From the NCBI GenBank assembly GCA_024278175.1, contig JAJRTS010000070.1:62001-126000 (forward strand): DNA of 64,000 bases. Direction: 5' to 3'. This DNA comes from Gemmatimonadales bacterium. GTDB lineage: Bacteria > Gemmatimonadota > Glassbacteria > GWA2-58-10. A program made the position numbers and the translations under genes. A model generated the notes under the pieces. The model was not told the origin of the DNA, ran no database searches, and saw nothing but the letters and a program-made list of their open reading frames with translations. Shown here piece by piece: positions 9,146 to 18,701 of the stretch (the stretch's first letter is position 1; the number at the start of each line of letters is the position of its first letter).

Positions 9146-9916
9146 ATGAGTGATCTCAAACAACAGGCAATCGTGATCGGCGGAGTCAACTACAGTGACT
9201 CCAGCCGCGTGCTGTGGCTGATCACGCCCGAGTACGGCCGCCAGTCGATGCTGGTCAGGGGGGCGCGACGGGCCAGGAGCAGATTTGCCGGGCGCATGGA
9301 GACGTTCAACCTGCTGGAAGTGGTCTATCGCAAAAGCCGTAGCGGCACGTTGCACACTCTTCGCGAGGCCGATGTCCAGAACCAGTTCCCCGGTTTGCGA
9401 GCCAGCCTGGAGGCGTTCATGGCGGCCAGCGGCGCGGTGGAGATGATCAAGAACGTGGCCCCCGAGGACCATGAATGCGCCGCCCTGTTTCAGTTGCTTG
9501 AGGATTTCCTCTGCTGCGCCGACGAGGCCGCCGACGAGGAGGGCATGCCGGCACTGCTGCTGGCAGCTTTCGGCTGGCGGCTGCTGAGCCTGCTGGGGCT
9601 CGAGCCCCAACTGGTGAACTGTATCCGCTGCGGCGAGCGGCTCGAGCGTTGCGAGTCGTACCGTTTCCAGCCCGCCTCGGGTGGAGTGGTCTGCTCAGGG
9701 TGCGCCGGTGACCCGGGCAGCGCCACGGGCCGTCCGTTGCTGATCGGCTATGGAGCCCTGCGTTTTATCTACCGCAGCGGCAGGAAATTCCCGCTTGTGC
9801 GCGAGGAACTCTCCGCCCTCTCCCGGCAGGAGTTGGCGCAGGCGCAGCGGGCCGTGGAGCGCTACAGCGCCTACCACCTGGGCGAAAAACAGCCGGGTGG
9901 GTCACGGCAGGCGTAG
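9146..9916 (+). CDS. recO: DNA repair protein RecO
   Basis: RecF-pathway mediator that loads RecA and anneals single strands in the cytoplasm. It has 256 residues, with an N-terminal OB fold (IVIGGVNYSDSSRVLWLITPE, then GARRARSRFAGRMETFNLLEV) and a C-terminal helical domain. The domain carries a four-cysteine zinc site: CIRCGERL plus VVCSGC at about residues 155-190. It ends with TAG; reading on would add only seven residues before TAA at 9938. It lies 31 bases after mgtE with a weak ribosome binding site. Confidence 0.93.
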   Translation: MSDLKQQAIVIGGVNYSDSSRVLWLITPEYGRQSMLVRGARRARSRFAGRMETFNLLEVVYRKSRSGTLHTLREADVQNQFPGLRASLEAFMAASGAVEMIKNVAPEDHECAALFQLLEDFLCCADEAADEEGMPALLLAAFGWRLLSLLGLEPQLVNCIRCGERLERCESYRFQPASGGVVCSGCAGDPGSATGRPLLIGYGALRFIYRSGRKFPLVREELSALSRQELAQAQRAVERYSAYHLGEKQPGGSRQA

Positions 9917-9962
9917 AAGCGGCCGGAGAGCAGACGATAAATAACCGTTTCAGGAGAAATCT

Positions 9963-10355
9963 ATGCCGACAGGGAAAAAAACGGGAGTATTTAAACCGGA
10001 CTTCGTGGCGCGCCACTACCGGGGGATCATCGTTACGCTGGTGCTGGTCAATACGGCGCTGATTATGTTCCTGATCATCTATATCCAGGTCTTTTCTCCC
10101 AGCATGTCTCCCATCGGCCGGGCGGAGCCGATTGCCGCCGGCGTGGTGCGTGATGACAGGCTGATCATGTGGAGCGAGCCGGGTGGTCTGGAGCAGGGCG
10201 CCCGGAGCAGGGGAGTGGCCCGGCGGGGCGGCAAAGTGGATGTTCTGCGTGCTCAGCGGCTGGAACAAGAACTGTGGCTGGAGGTAGTGGTCGGTGACCA
10301 GCGGGGCTGGATTCCGGAGAGCGGTATCGACTACGGCAACAATAAAGCGCAATAA
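9963..10355 (+). CDS. Small single-pass membrane protein with SH3-like C-terminal domain
   Basis: Product of 130 residues without a recognised family name. A basic N-terminus (residues 1-22) precedes one membrane helix (IIVTLVLVNTALIMFLIIYI, about 23-43). A C-terminal beta-rich segment of about 80 residues follows, ending WLEVVVGDQRGWIPESGI, which resembles a bacterial SH3 repeat. The topology suggests a periplasmic SH3-like domain on a membrane anchor. AGGAGA lies 6 bases before the ATG. It follows recO by 46 bases. The function is unknown. Confidence 0.7.
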   Translation: MPTGKKTGVFKPDFVARHYRGIIVTLVLVNTALIMFLIIYIQVFSPSMSPIGRAEPIAAGVVRDDRLIMWSEPGGLEQGARSRGVARRGGKVDVLRAQRLEQELWLEVVVGDQRGWIPESGIDYGNNKAQ

Positions 10356-10467
10356 AGAACTGGGGGCTGGTGTTGTGTCCCGGAAGTTTGTTGATTTAAA
10401 TTCATGTTCCCGAAATATTGGGTAACTATTCTGGTATCTATCATGAAACGCCCATCCCGCCGGGATC

Positions 10468-10521
10468 GTAGGAGCAGACCCCTGTGTCTGCCCGCGGGCG
10501 CACACACAGGTGCGCCCCTAC
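10468..10521. repeat. REP-like palindrome (GTAGG...CCTAC type)
   Basis: The sequence runs from GTAGGAGCAGACCCCTGTG to CACAGGTGCGCCCCTAC and folds back on itself around CCCGCGGGCG. It sits in the 198-base gap between two convergent genes and may help end transcription from both sides. It resembles the palindromes near 50.0 and 50.3 kb. Confidence 0.6.
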
Positions 10522-10553
10522 AAAACATGTAAACTTATTTCCGGGACACGCTG

Positions 10554-12011
10554 CTAGCCCCCGGTGGTTGCAGTTTCCGGCCTGGCGATCCTGATCTTGA
10601 CCGGTTTGGCGCCGGCGGCTACCAGGGGCGGACCGAACAGCGGCCGTTCGATCCTGTCCAGGCGGCGTTTCATCAGGTCGCGGTAGGCCTCGAACTCGGC
10701 GAAAACCTCGGCCATGACGGGCTCTCCGGCGGGGATGTCCACCTTGAGCGGATCGACAGGCTTGCCGTTCTTGTAAAACCGGAAATCCAGATGCGGCCCG
10801 GTGGAAAGCCCCGTGCTGCCCACGTAGCCGATAACCTCTCCCTGCCTGACCCTGCCGCCCACCTTCAGTCCCCGCGCATAGCCGGAAAGATGCCCGTAGC
10901 CGGTGGAAAACATCCCGTTGTGCCGGACCAGGATGTAGTTGCCGAATCCGCCGTTCCAGCCGCGCTTGACCACTTTGCCATCGCCAAGGGCCAGCACCGG
11001 CGTGCCTCTGGGCGCCGCGTAGTCCACGCCCAGGTGCGGGCGATAGCGCTTGAGGATCGGGTGGTAGCGCCGCGGGTTGTAGCGGCTGGAAATCCGGGGC
11101 ATGTATTTGAACGGGCTGCGCAGGAACTTGCGGCGCAGGCTTTTGCCGTCGGGCTCGAAATAATCCACCGTGCTGTCGGGGTTCATGAAGCGGAAACCGT
11201 AAATTTCGTTCCCATCGTTGACAAACCGCGCGGCCAGGATTTCGCTCACCTTGGTGACCTGTTTTTCGGGGTGGATTTTTTCCCTGAAAATCAGTTTGAA
11301 AGAGTCGCCCTTGCGGATGTCGTTGTGGAAATCGATCTGCCAGGCGTAAATTTCACTGAGCTTGAGCGCCAGTTCAGGGTTACCGTAGGTATCCATCACG
11401 CTCTGGTAGAGAGAGCTCTCGATAGTGCCGCTCAACTCCCGCACGTTTTCAATATACTGGGTCTCCTCCACCTCCGCCTGCCAGTTGACACTGTCCTCGC
11501 GGGTAACCAGCAGCGTGCGGTCGTTGTTTATTTCGTAAACCACCTGGGTGAGCAGGCTGTCCTCGAACGCGAACTTGAGCTGGCGGCCGATTACGACCCG
11601 GTTCAGGTTGTGGCTGTCGCGGGCGGCGTTCAGCAGAGGGAAGAGATAATCACGCCCGATCCCGTTGCGCAGCAGGATCGTTTCGAACGTATCGCCGTTT
11701 TTTACTCTGTCTTCGAGCCGGTAGGAAACAACCACCGGTGCGGCGGCGGCCTCCAGCTCCTCTGCGGTTGATTCCTCGCCCGGGGCGACCGAGTCCGTTT
11801 CTTCCGCGATGGAAAGATTCCCATCCGCGGAACTGGATGACTGACCACCGTTGCCGAAAGGATTGACCAGCGCGACAGTGATCAGAACGATGACGGTGAG
11901 CAGAACCAGTGGCAGCGCAGGTCCCAGGCTGCGGGCCCTGCCGACGATACCGCGAGAATAACGCACCTTTTTACTGCTGCGGGGCAGGAGATTTTTCAGG
12001 TCGTTAATCAT
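10554..12011 (-). CDS. Membrane-anchored M23 (LytM-type) peptidase
   Basis: Product of 485 residues predicted to cleave peptidoglycan cross-bridges or to act as a LytM regulator in the periplasm. A cytoplasmic basic N-terminus and one membrane helix (LGPALPLVLLTVIVLITVAL, about 29-50) are followed by a LysM/OapA-like region (DRVKNGDTFETILLRNGI, about 105-165) and the M23 domain (about 310-430). The zinc motif HLGVDYAAPRGTPV is present, as is YGHLSGYARGL. The second motif reads TGPHLDFRFY, so the usual HxH is HxD; from memory this occurs in a subset of the family. It ends in TAG. It is the last gene of the minus-strand run before the convergent recO operon. Confidence 0.88.
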   Translation of the reverse strand: MINDLKNLLPRSSKKVRYSRGIVGRARSLGPALPLVLLTVIVLITVALVNPFGNGGQSSSSADGNLSIAEETDSVAPGEESTAEELEAAAAPVVVSYRLEDRVKNGDTFETILLRNGIGRDYLFPLLNAARDSHNLNRVVIGRQLKFAFEDSLLTQVVYEINNDRTLLVTREDSVNWQAEVEETQYIENVRELSGTIESSLYQSVMDTYGNPELALKLSEIYAWQIDFHNDIRKGDSFKLIFREKIHPEKQVTKVSEILAARFVNDGNEIYGFRFMNPDSTVDYFEPDGKSLRRKFLRSPFKYMPRISSRYNPRRYHPILKRYRPHLGVDYAAPRGTPVLALGDGKVVKRGWNGGFGNYILVRHNGMFSTGYGHLSGYARGLKVGGRVRQGEVIGYVGSTGLSTGPHLDFRFYKNGKPVDPLKVDIPAGEPVMAEVFAEFEAYRDLMKRRLDRIERPLFGPPLVAAGAKPVKIRIARPETATTGG

Positions 12012-12158
12012 ATCGCCTTGTCTGCTTTCGAGTTATGGTTATTGAGAGACTGCAATATCTATATGCTAACCAGTCACGCTGTCAAGATATAAATCTTTCC
12101 AAGCTTTTCAGGATACAGGTTTCGGCTCGTATCGGCTCGTTGCTCGCGGGGGCGTGAA

Positions 12159-12746
12159 TTAACCTGCGAGCTCACTTAATTGTTCAAAATAGCGTTTGCG
12201 TACCCTGCCGAAAAACTCCAGAGCCCCGGCTGTCTTGTAGTCCGGATAGGTCCATTCAAGCGGAGACAGCCTGCCCCGCTTAAAGCGCAGCGTAACCTCG
12301 GCAAACACCCTCCGGCCGATACATATCCGGTGGGAATAGTTCTTGGTCGAGGCCAGCACCAGCTTGGCGTCACTCCAGTAGCCCGGATCCACATTAACCC
12401 TCCGCCGGCCATCCTCATCGCGGTGCAAACGCTCGCAGGCCGCGGTTCTGCGCTTGAGCCGCGCCAGAAAGGCGGACTCCGTCAGAGCGGCGAAACCGGC
12501 GAAGCGCTTGAGCAGAGAATCTCCCATCTCCGCCTGGTAGTAGCGGGAATGGTCGAAGCGATAGATTTCGCCCAGAAAATCTATTTCGCCCAGTTCGCTC
12601 TCAAGATAACCTAGCGCCTGGCCGATCAGCCCTGCCGAGGGGGCCATTACCGCCGCCACCGGCTTTACCAGCCGGGAGATGCGGTTTTTAGCGGCCGGTT
12701 TCATCTCCGGTTGTCCGTCCCTCCCGCGTTCATCCGCCGCGGTCAA
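12159..12746 (-). CDS. DUF4416 family protein
   Basis: Product of 195 residues that looks like DUF4416. The characteristic core is [20 protein letters not shown] followed by KNYSHRI and WTYPDYKT near the C-terminus. The biochemical role is unknown. The TTG start at 12746 overlaps the ftsZ stop in a TTGA junction, so it is probably translated with ftsZ; an internal ATG at about 12704 is an alternative. No membrane segment or signal peptide is seen. Confidence 0.8.
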   Translation of the reverse strand: MTAADERGRDGQPEMKPAAKNRISRLVKPVAAVMAPSAGLIGQALGYLESELGEIDFLGEIYRFDHSRYYQAEMGDSLLKRFAGFAALTESAFLARLKRRTAACERLHRDEDGRRRVNVDPGYWSDAKLVLASTKNYSHRICIGRRVFAEVTLRFKRGRLSPLEWTYPDYKTAGALEFFGRVRKRYFEQLSELAG

Positions 12747-13957
12747 TCGACCTGGCGGCGGATGAAAGTCGGAATCTCAAGTTCTTCCATGGTCAGCGGG
12801 TACAGCCTCTGCGTGGTCTGCACCTCCCTGGCCGCTCCCACATCGCCCTGCTCCTCGCCCGTACCGATCGCGTTGCGGCTGGGCTGACGGCCGATGTCGC
12901 CGTTTATCGCCACATCTAGATCCAGGACGTTGCTCTTGGGCTTGGGCTGTACCTGCCGCACGGGCTGGGACTGTTCTTTCTGGTCGCCGAAACCGGTGGC
13001 GATCACGGTCACCCGTACCTGACCGTTCATCGATTCGTCGATCGCCGCGCCGAAAATAATGTTGGCTTCCTCGCCCGCGGCCTCGTAGATCACGTTGTTG
13101 GCGTCGTTCACCTCGTGGAGAGTCATGTCGCTGCCGCCGGTGATATTGACCAGCACTCCGCGGGCGCCCTTGATCTGAACGTCTTCGAGCAGCGGGCTGC
13201 TGATCGCTTCCTGGGCGGCCTCGCTGGCGCGGTACTCGCCACTGGCAAAACCGGTGCCCATCAGCGCATCACCCATATTGGCCATGATCGTTTTCACATC
13301 GGCTAAATCGAGATTGACCAGCGCCGGGGTGGTGATCAGCTCGCTGATCCCCTGGCAGGCGTAGAACAGGATGTTATCCGCTATCTGCAGCGCTTCCTGG
13401 AAGGTTGTGTTCTTGCCCACAAGGCCCAGCAGGCGCTGGTTGGGCACGATAATGATCGTGTCAACGTGCTTGCGCATCTCGGCGATCCCGGCCTCGGCCT
13501 GTTTGATCCGCTTGCGGCCCTCGAAAATGAACGGCCTGGTGACCACACCGATTGTGAGCGTGTCCATCTCGCGGGCGATCTCCGCCACCACCGGGGCGGC
13601 ACCCGTGCCCGTGCCGCCGCCCATGCCGGCGGTAATAAAGACCATGTCGCTGCCCTCGATAATCGAGGCCACGTCGTCACGGTTCTCCTCGATAGCCTTG
13701 CGGCCGATCTCGGGACGCGCACCGGCGCCAAGCCCCTTGGTCAGGTCGCGGCCGATCTGCAGCTTGTAGGACGCCTTGTTGATCGAAAGGGCCTGAGCGT
13801 CGGTGTTGCAGGCGATAAAATCAACGCCGCGCATGTCGGAATCGATCATGTGATTGATCGCGTTACCGCCGGCGCCGCCTACACCGATCACGGTAATTCG
13901 GGCCATCTGCTCCGGTACGTCGCTGAATTCGAAAGTTGTTGACAGCATGTCGCTCAT
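12743..13957 (-). CDS. ftsZ: Cell division GTPase FtsZ
   Basis: Tubulin homologue of 404 residues that forms the Z ring. It shows the [11 protein letters not shown] nucleotide loop near residue 27, NTDAQAL at about 51, the tubulin signature [10 protein letters not shown] at about 113-122, and the T7 loop segment [12 protein letters not shown] variable linker (about 325-390) leads to the C-terminal peptide [12 protein letters not shown], which binds FtsA and other partners. The ATG at 13957 follows GAGGGAGAGC. It is the last division gene of the dcw cluster, followed by DUF4416 in a 4-base overlap. Confidence 0.98.
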   Translation of the reverse strand: MSDMLSTTFEFSDVPEQMARITVIGVGGAGGNAINHMIDSDMRGVDFIACNTDAQALSINKASYKLQIGRDLTKGLGAGARPEIGRKAIEENRDDVASIIEGSDMVFITAGMGGGTGTGAAPVVAEIAREMDTLTIGVVTRPFIFEGRKRIKQAEAGIAEMRKHVDTIIIVPNQRLLGLVGKNTTFQEALQIADNILFYACQGISELITTPALVNLDLADVKTIMANMGDALMGTGFASGEYRASEAAQEAISSPLLEDVQIKGARGVLVNITGGSDMTLHEVNDANNVIYEAAGEEANIIFGAAIDESMNGQVRVTVIATGFGDQKEQSQPVRQVQPKPKSNVLDLDVAINGDIGRQPSRNAIGTGEEQGDVGAAREVQTTQRLYPLTMEELEIPTFIRRQVD

Positions 13958-14021
13958 TGCGCTCTCCCTCTGGGCAGGGTTATGGGTTGTCCGCTTTGAT
14001 TCAAATATTGATAAGGGCTGA

Positions 14022-15251
14022 TTACCAGAGGTCGGTCAGCCATTGTTTCATTCTGTCCATTACTTTGTTGAACAGCGAGCTGTCGTCTCCGCGGAATTTT
14101 GACGAGATCGAGTCCTGCTCCGCGCCGTACATCACCAGCCCGACCCCGGTGGAGAACTTGGGATCGTCCACCATGTTGACCAGCCCGGTGACCCCGGTGG
14201 GTTTGCCCACGCGTACCGGCAGCTTGGTGATATCCTCGGCCAGCTCGACAATGCCATTCAGGCCGCTGGTGCCACCGCTGAGCACGATCCCGGCGGCCAT
14301 CAGGTCGCCGAACTCCTCGATTTCGCGGAAGGCCAGATTGAGAATTTCCTCCACCCGGGGCTGGATAATCGAGGCCAGTAACTGGCGGCTTACCTGACGG
14401 TTCGATTGTCCGGCGGCGCTGGCCACGTCGATCATCTCCGTGCTGTCCACCTGGGAGCTGAGCGCGCAGCCGAATTTCTCCTTGATCTCGCGGGCGTGAT
14501 GGGCCGGGGTGCGCAGGCCGATGGCGATATCGTTGGTCAGGTTGTCTCCGGCCAGGCCCAGTACGCTGGTGCGACGGATGCTGCCACGGCTGAAAAAGGC
14601 GATATCCGTGGTGCCGCCGCCGATGTCGAAAATGGAGACACCGAGGTCTTTCTCGTCCTCGGTAAGCGCCGAGTAGCTGCTGGCCAGCGGCTCCAGCACC
14701 AGGTCGTAGACCTCGAAGCCCGCGCGGTGGATACTCTTGACGATATTCTGGGCGCTGGCCACCGCGCCGGTAACGATGTGCACCTCGGCCTCGAGCCGGA
14801 TTCCGCTCATGCCCACGGGGTCCCGGATGCCGCGTTGGTCGTCGACAATGAACTCCTGTGGGATAACGTGGATCACCTCGCGCTCCATCGGGATATGCGC
14901 TGCCTGGGCCGCCTCGATCACCCGCCGGACGTCGTCGGTGGTTATATCGGAGTTCTCGCGGCTCACGGCGATAATGCCCTTGCTGTTGATCGAGCGGATA
15001 TGATCGCCGGCGATTCCCGCGTAGACTCCCCTTGCCTCCACGCCGGCCATCAGTTCCGCGTCCTCGATCGCCTTGGTGATAGACTGCACGGTCTTCTCGA
15101 TATTTACCACCACGCCGCGCCGCAGGCCGTCGCTTTTGGTAGTGCCCACCCCGACTATTTTCAGTCCGCCTTCCTCGGTGAGTTCTGCGATAATGGCACA
15201 GATTTTTGTCGTGCCTATATCCAGCCCGACTATTACGTCATCTTTCGGCAT
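14022..15251 (-). CDS. ftsA: Cell division actin-like protein FtsA
   Basis: Actin-fold ATPase of 409 residues that tethers FtsZ to the membrane. The phosphate-1 loop [12 protein letters not shown] lies at about residues 9-20. The 1C domain contains [14 protein letters not shown], the phosphate-2 loop is [13 protein letters not shown], and the adenosine loop is [12 protein letters not shown]. The C-terminal FKQWLTDLW-like amphipathic helix (MKQWLTDLW) fits the membrane-targeting sequence. The ATG follows GGGAGGCCAG. ftsZ begins 64 bases downstream. Confidence 0.97.
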   Translation of the reverse strand: MPKDDVIVGLDIGTTKICAIIAELTEEGGLKIVGVGTTKSDGLRRGVVVNIEKTVQSITKAIEDAELMAGVEARGVYAGIAGDHIRSINSKGIIAVSRENSDITTDDVRRVIEAAQAAHIPMEREVIHVIPQEFIVDDQRGIRDPVGMSGIRLEAEVHIVTGAVASAQNIVKSIHRAGFEVYDLVLEPLASSYSALTEDEKDLGVSIFDIGGGTTDIAFFSRGSIRRTSVLGLAGDNLTNDIAIGLRTPAHHAREIKEKFGCALSSQVDSTEMIDVASAAGQSNRQVSRQLLASIIQPRVEEILNLAFREIEEFGDLMAAGIVLSGGTSGLNGIVELAEDITKLPVRVGKPTGVTGLVNMVDDPKFSTGVGLVMYGAEQDSISSKFRGDDSSLFNKVMDRMKQWLTDLW

Positions 15252-15387
15252 CTGGCCTCCCGGACAGGAATGGATACATGTTTTTCGGAGGCAGCTTCCC
15301 CACCGGCGGCGGGGAGGGCCTCCCTGATTGTGAATATTATCTTCAGTTGTCTATTGGCGGCAGCCGCGCGCCGGCCGCGAAATCAGT

Positions 15388-16182
15388 TCAGTTGTTACGG
15401 ACGATAATCTGGCCCTCGAAACTGAGGTCCACTTCCGACGGCCTGTCGTCGCGGCCATCGAGTTCGGAGAACATCCAGCGCAGGTAATCGATATTTTTCG
15501 GCTCCACCCATTTACCCATCACAACGCGCAAACCCCGGTCCATCGTAACCAGAGTGATCTTGCCCTGCTCGTTGATCCTGAATTCGCTGATCCGTCCCAG
15601 CAGTTCGGGAGACATGTCGCGAAAGCAGAGCACGGCCTGCACCAGTCGGCGGCCCTCCTTGTTCAGCCGCATCCTGCCGGTGTGCTCCTCGGATGACACG
15701 GACCCGGCCGAGGGCGGAGTGATCACGGGCAGTTCCAGGCGATGACGGGAGATGTCGAGCGGCAGCACGTAGCCCTCGTCGTCAACCGGCAGGATTTCTC
15801 CCACGTTGGCCAGCGCCACCGGCCGCCGCTCCGTTATCTGAACGCGAAGGCGGTCTGGGAAGCGTCTCAGGCAGCGCACCTTCTTGATCAGCGGTTGGGT
15901 GGTCAGCGCGTCTTTGGCCGGGCCGAGATCGGAAAAGATGCTCCGACCCACGAACAACGCCTTGCACAACGAATCGAGCAGCGCGGGCTCAACATAAATC
16001 GTCTGCGCGGTTTCGATCTGCTTGAGCGTGAAATAGCCGCCAACGTCGAGCTGGTAGGCTGCATAACCACTGGAAAAGAGCAGAAACAAGAACAGCAATA
16101 CCTTCATCCCTCCGCTCCTGCGTTTTTTGCGGCGGGAGGGGTTTCTTCTGCGCGCCGGGCTGGTACTGGTTGTTCTGACCAT
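15388..16182 (-). CDS. ftsQ: Cell division protein FtsQ (POTRA domain)
   Basis: Bitopic divisome protein of about 264 residues. A very basic cytoplasmic N-terminus (RRRNPSRRKKRR) precedes one membrane helix (MKVLLFLFLLFSSGYAAYQL). A periplasmic POTRA domain follows, containing LIKKVRCLRRFPDRLRVQIT-like sequence and ERRPVALAN. A beta domain comes last, ending FEGQIIVRNN. ATG 16182 is chosen because GAGGAA precedes it at good spacing; the frame opens 57 bases earlier. The 136-base gap to ftsA and the repeat upstream suggest separate expression control within the cluster. Confidence 0.9.
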   Translation of the reverse strand: MVRTTSTSPARRRNPSRRKKRRSGGMKVLLFLFLLFSSGYAAYQLDVGGYFTLKQIETAQTIYVEPALLDSLCKALFVGRSIFSDLGPAKDALTTQPLIKKVRCLRRFPDRLRVQITERRPVALANVGEILPVDDEGYVLPLDISRHRLELPVITPPSAGSVSSEEHTGRMRLNKEGRRLVQAVLCFRDMSPELLGRISEFRINEQGKITLVTMDRGLRVVMGKWVEPKNIDYLRWMFSELDGRDDRPSEVDLSFEGQIIVRNN

Positions 16183-16213
16183 CAGCGTTCCTCGTGGTGA
16201 AGCGTGTAAGTTT

Positions 16214-16317
16214 GATGGCTTCGTAAAAAGTCCATCCACTTCGTTGCTTTAGATTGTCTCGTCACTGCAGCGCAGGCGTAAGTACGCCTCATTCCTCGAA
16301 ATCTTCGCGCCTCGTTA
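16214..16317 (-). repeat. REP-like dispersed repeat between murB and ftsQ
   Basis: Read on the minus strand, it contains GGACTTTTTACGAAGCCATC next to an imperfect palindrome around GAGGCGTACTTACGCCTGCG. From memory, sequences of this type recur between genes in many deltaproteobacterial and candidate-phylum genomes. It fills the position where ddl normally sits in dcw clusters. Only one copy is in this window, so repeat status rests on recognition. Confidence 0.5.
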
Positions 16318-17307
16318 TCAAGTTTTAAGCCGCTCAGTCGTTTTTTTCTCGATTACGTTGACCGCACAGGAGGCGAGCTCGCCCAGTTCCCCGGCCGTAA
16401 ACCCCACCAGCCGCACTTCCGGCTCCAGCGTAACACCGCTCTCGCGCCGCACCCTGTCACGCACCAGTTTGATCAGCTCCAGAATGTCCAGGCTGGCCGC
16501 CCCGTTGTGATTCTCGATAAAGTTGGCGTGCACCGGGCTGACCCTGGCCCCGCCGATCACCGTTCCCTTGAGCCCGGCCTGGTCGATCAGCCTGGCCGCG
16601 ATCATCCCCGGAGGGTTCTTGAACGTTGAGCCGAAAGTCCTGGCCCGCCACGGGTGCTTGAGCTTGCGTCCCTCGCTCAGTTGGCGGGCGCGCCTGCGCT
16701 GGACGAGCGGATTCCCGCGCTTAACACCCCGGCGGAAACTCAGCGAGGTTATCACCCCGGGCACTGGCGCCAGGCTGCTGCGGTAGCCGGGCGTCAGTTC
16801 GCTGTGGCTGAATACTCTACGCGCCCCGCTCAGGTCCACCATCACAAGTTTTTCCACCAGGTCTCCCAGTGCCACGCTATGCGCCCCCGCGTTCATCGCG
16901 GCCGCTCCGCCCACCGAGCCCGGCACCCCGGAGAGTTCCTCGAATCCGGCGAAGTCCTGCTCGATAGCCCTGTGCACCAGCCGTCCCAGGCTGGCCGCTG
17001 CCCCGGCGCTAAGTACCTCGCCCGCCTGCCTGATCCTGCCCAGCGCGCCGCCCAGGCGGACAACCGTTCCCTCGAACGGCCTGTCGGAGAGCAGCAGGTT
17101 GGTGCCGCTGCCCATGATGAAAAACGGCGGTTCGAGGATTTTTACCAATTCGCACAATGCATTTACTTTTTCTGCCTTCACCAATAGCCGAGCCACTCCG
17201 CCGGTACCGATAGAGGTCAACCGGCTCAGCGGGCAATCCCGCTCAAGAGTAAGTCCGCCGGCTGCCGATACAAGCCGGTCCAAGCTGGTAACGAAGCCGC
17301 CGTTCAC
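16318..17307 (-). CDS. murB: UDP-N-acetylenolpyruvoylglucosamine reductase MurB
   Basis: FAD enzyme of 329 residues reducing UDP-GlcNAc-enolpyruvate to UDP-MurNAc in the cytoplasm. Motifs include the flavin-binding SRLTSIGTGGVARLLVKA, IMGSGTNLLLSD, the conserved ELSGVPGSVGGAAAMNAGAH, and the serine active-site region RTFGSTFKNPPG. GLKGTVIGGARVSPVHANFIEN is of type I/II MurB form. The GTG start overlaps the murC stop (GTGA), so the two are translationally coupled. Confidence 0.96.
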   Translation of the reverse strand: MNGGFVTSLDRLVSAAGGLTLERDCPLSRLTSIGTGGVARLLVKAEKVNALCELVKILEPPFFIMGSGTNLLLSDRPFEGTVVRLGGALGRIRQAGEVLSAGAAASLGRLVHRAIEQDFAGFEELSGVPGSVGGAAAMNAGAHSVALGDLVEKLVMVDLSGARRVFSHSELTPGYRSSLAPVPGVITSLSFRRGVKRGNPLVQRRRARQLSEGRKLKHPWRARTFGSTFKNPPGMIAARLIDQAGLKGTVIGGARVSPVHANFIENHNGAASLDILELIKLVRDRVRRESGVTLEPEVRLVGFTAGELGELASCAVNVIEKKTTERLKT

Positions 17308-18701
17308 TGCCCGTCTTCCCGTCTCAGTAGTTCCAGCAGTTGCTCGCCGGTTTTGTAAATGTCTCCGGCGCCGATAGTTACCACCAGGTCTCCCGGAGAA
17401 GTCAGTTCAACCAGCCGCTGAGCCAGGCCGTCTTTATCCGGGACGTAGTGCACCTGACGGTGGCCGTGCTCACGGGCGGTTTCCGCCACCAGCTCACCGG
17501 TGACGCCGGGCAGCGCCGTTTCCCGCGAGCCGTAAATCTCGGTGACCAGCAGGATCTCCGACTGCATGAAGCTGCTGCCGAAATCCGCGGCCAGGTCGCG
17601 GGTGCGCGAATAGAGGTGTGGCTGGAAAACGGCCACTATCGGGCGCGACCAGCCCAGCCGCAGGGCGTCCAGAATAGCCCTGATTTCGGTGGGGTGGTGC
17701 GCGAAATCGTCGAACACCAGCCGTCCGGCCGCCTCGCCCTTGATTTCTCCGCGACGGTGGACGCCCTTGAAGCGCTCCAGCGACTCGGATATTTCACCGT
17801 AATCGACTCCAAGCTCCAGCCCCACGGCCACGGCGGCCAGGGCGTTCTGCACGTTATGCGTGCCGGGCACCTGCATCTTAAGCTCGCCCAGCGGCTCGCC
17901 GGCGCGGTACACCGAGCAGACAGAGCCGCCGTTGCCGTGACTGATCCCGCGGGCCTGAAGCTCCGCCTGGGCGCTCTGGCCGTAGGTGAACAACCGGCGT
18001 TCGATACGGGGAAAGAGCGAGACCAGGTTGGGGTCGTCCATGCAGGCCACCACCGTGCCGTAGAACGGTACGCGGCTGACGAACTCGGCGAACGCGTCCA
18101 TGATCCCCTCCAGGTTGCCGTAGCAGTCCAGATGGTCGGTGTCGATATTGGTCACCACGGCTATCGAGGGGGTCAGACGCAGGAAGCTGCGGTCGAACTC
18201 ATCGGCCTCGGCCACGAACAACTCGCTCATTCCGCGCCGCGCATGTCCGCCCAGGGCTTTCAGCCTGCCGCCGACAATCACGGTGGGATCGAGGCCGGAG
18301 TCCTCCAGCACCATGCCCAGCATCGAAGTGGTGGTGGTTTTGCCGTGAGTGCCGGCCACGGCCACCCCGTACTTGGTGCGCATCAGCTCGCCCAGCATCT
18401 CGGCGCGGCGGATCACGGGTATCTGAAGCCCACGAGCCTCGGCCACTTCCACGTTGTCCTCTTGTACCGCGCTGCTGATCACCACCACGTCGGCCCCCTC
18501 GATATTCTCCGGGGCGTGGCCGGCGGCCACACTCGCGCCAAGCTGTACGAGCCGTTCGGTGGTCGGTGTTACGTTCAGGTCGCTGCCGCTGACCGTGTAG
18601 CCCTCGTCGAGCAGGATCTCCGCGATCCCGCACATGCCGCTACCGCCGATACCGACCATATGGACCCGCCGCACGGTGCGGTACATGTCATACCTGGCCA
18701 C
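17304..18701 (-). CDS. murC: UDP-N-acetylmuramate--L-alanine ligase MurC
   Basis: Mur ligase of 465 residues adding L-Ala to UDP-MurNAc with ATP. The N-terminal Rossmann-like domain has GIGGSGMCGIAEILL at about 17-31, the central ATPase P-loop is GTHGKTTTTSML at about 118-129, and the C-terminal domain has FDDFAHHPTEIRA and FQPHLYSRT. The start is GTG 18701, inside the end of ftsW (14-base overlap). No murG lies between ftsW and murC, where most dcw clusters have it. Confidence 0.97.
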   Translation of the reverse strand: MARYDMYRTVRRVHMVGIGGSGMCGIAEILLDEGYTVSGSDLNVTPTTERLVQLGASVAAGHAPENIEGADVVVISSAVQEDNVEVAEARGLQIPVIRRAEMLGELMRTKYGVAVAGTHGKTTTTSMLGMVLEDSGLDPTVIVGGRLKALGGHARRGMSELFVAEADEFDRSFLRLTPSIAVVTNIDTDHLDCYGNLEGIMDAFAEFVSRVPFYGTVVACMDDPNLVSLFPRIERRLFTYGQSAQAELQARGISHGNGGSVCSVYRAGEPLGELKMQVPGTHNVQNALAAVAVGLELGVDYGEISESLERFKGVHRRGEIKGEAAGRLVFDDFAHHPTEIRAILDALRLGWSRPIVAVFQPHLYSRTRDLAADFGSSFMQSEILLVTEIYGSRETALPGVTGELVAETAREHGHRQVHYVPDKDGLAQRLVELTSPGDLVVTIGAGDIYKTGEQLLELLRREDGQ

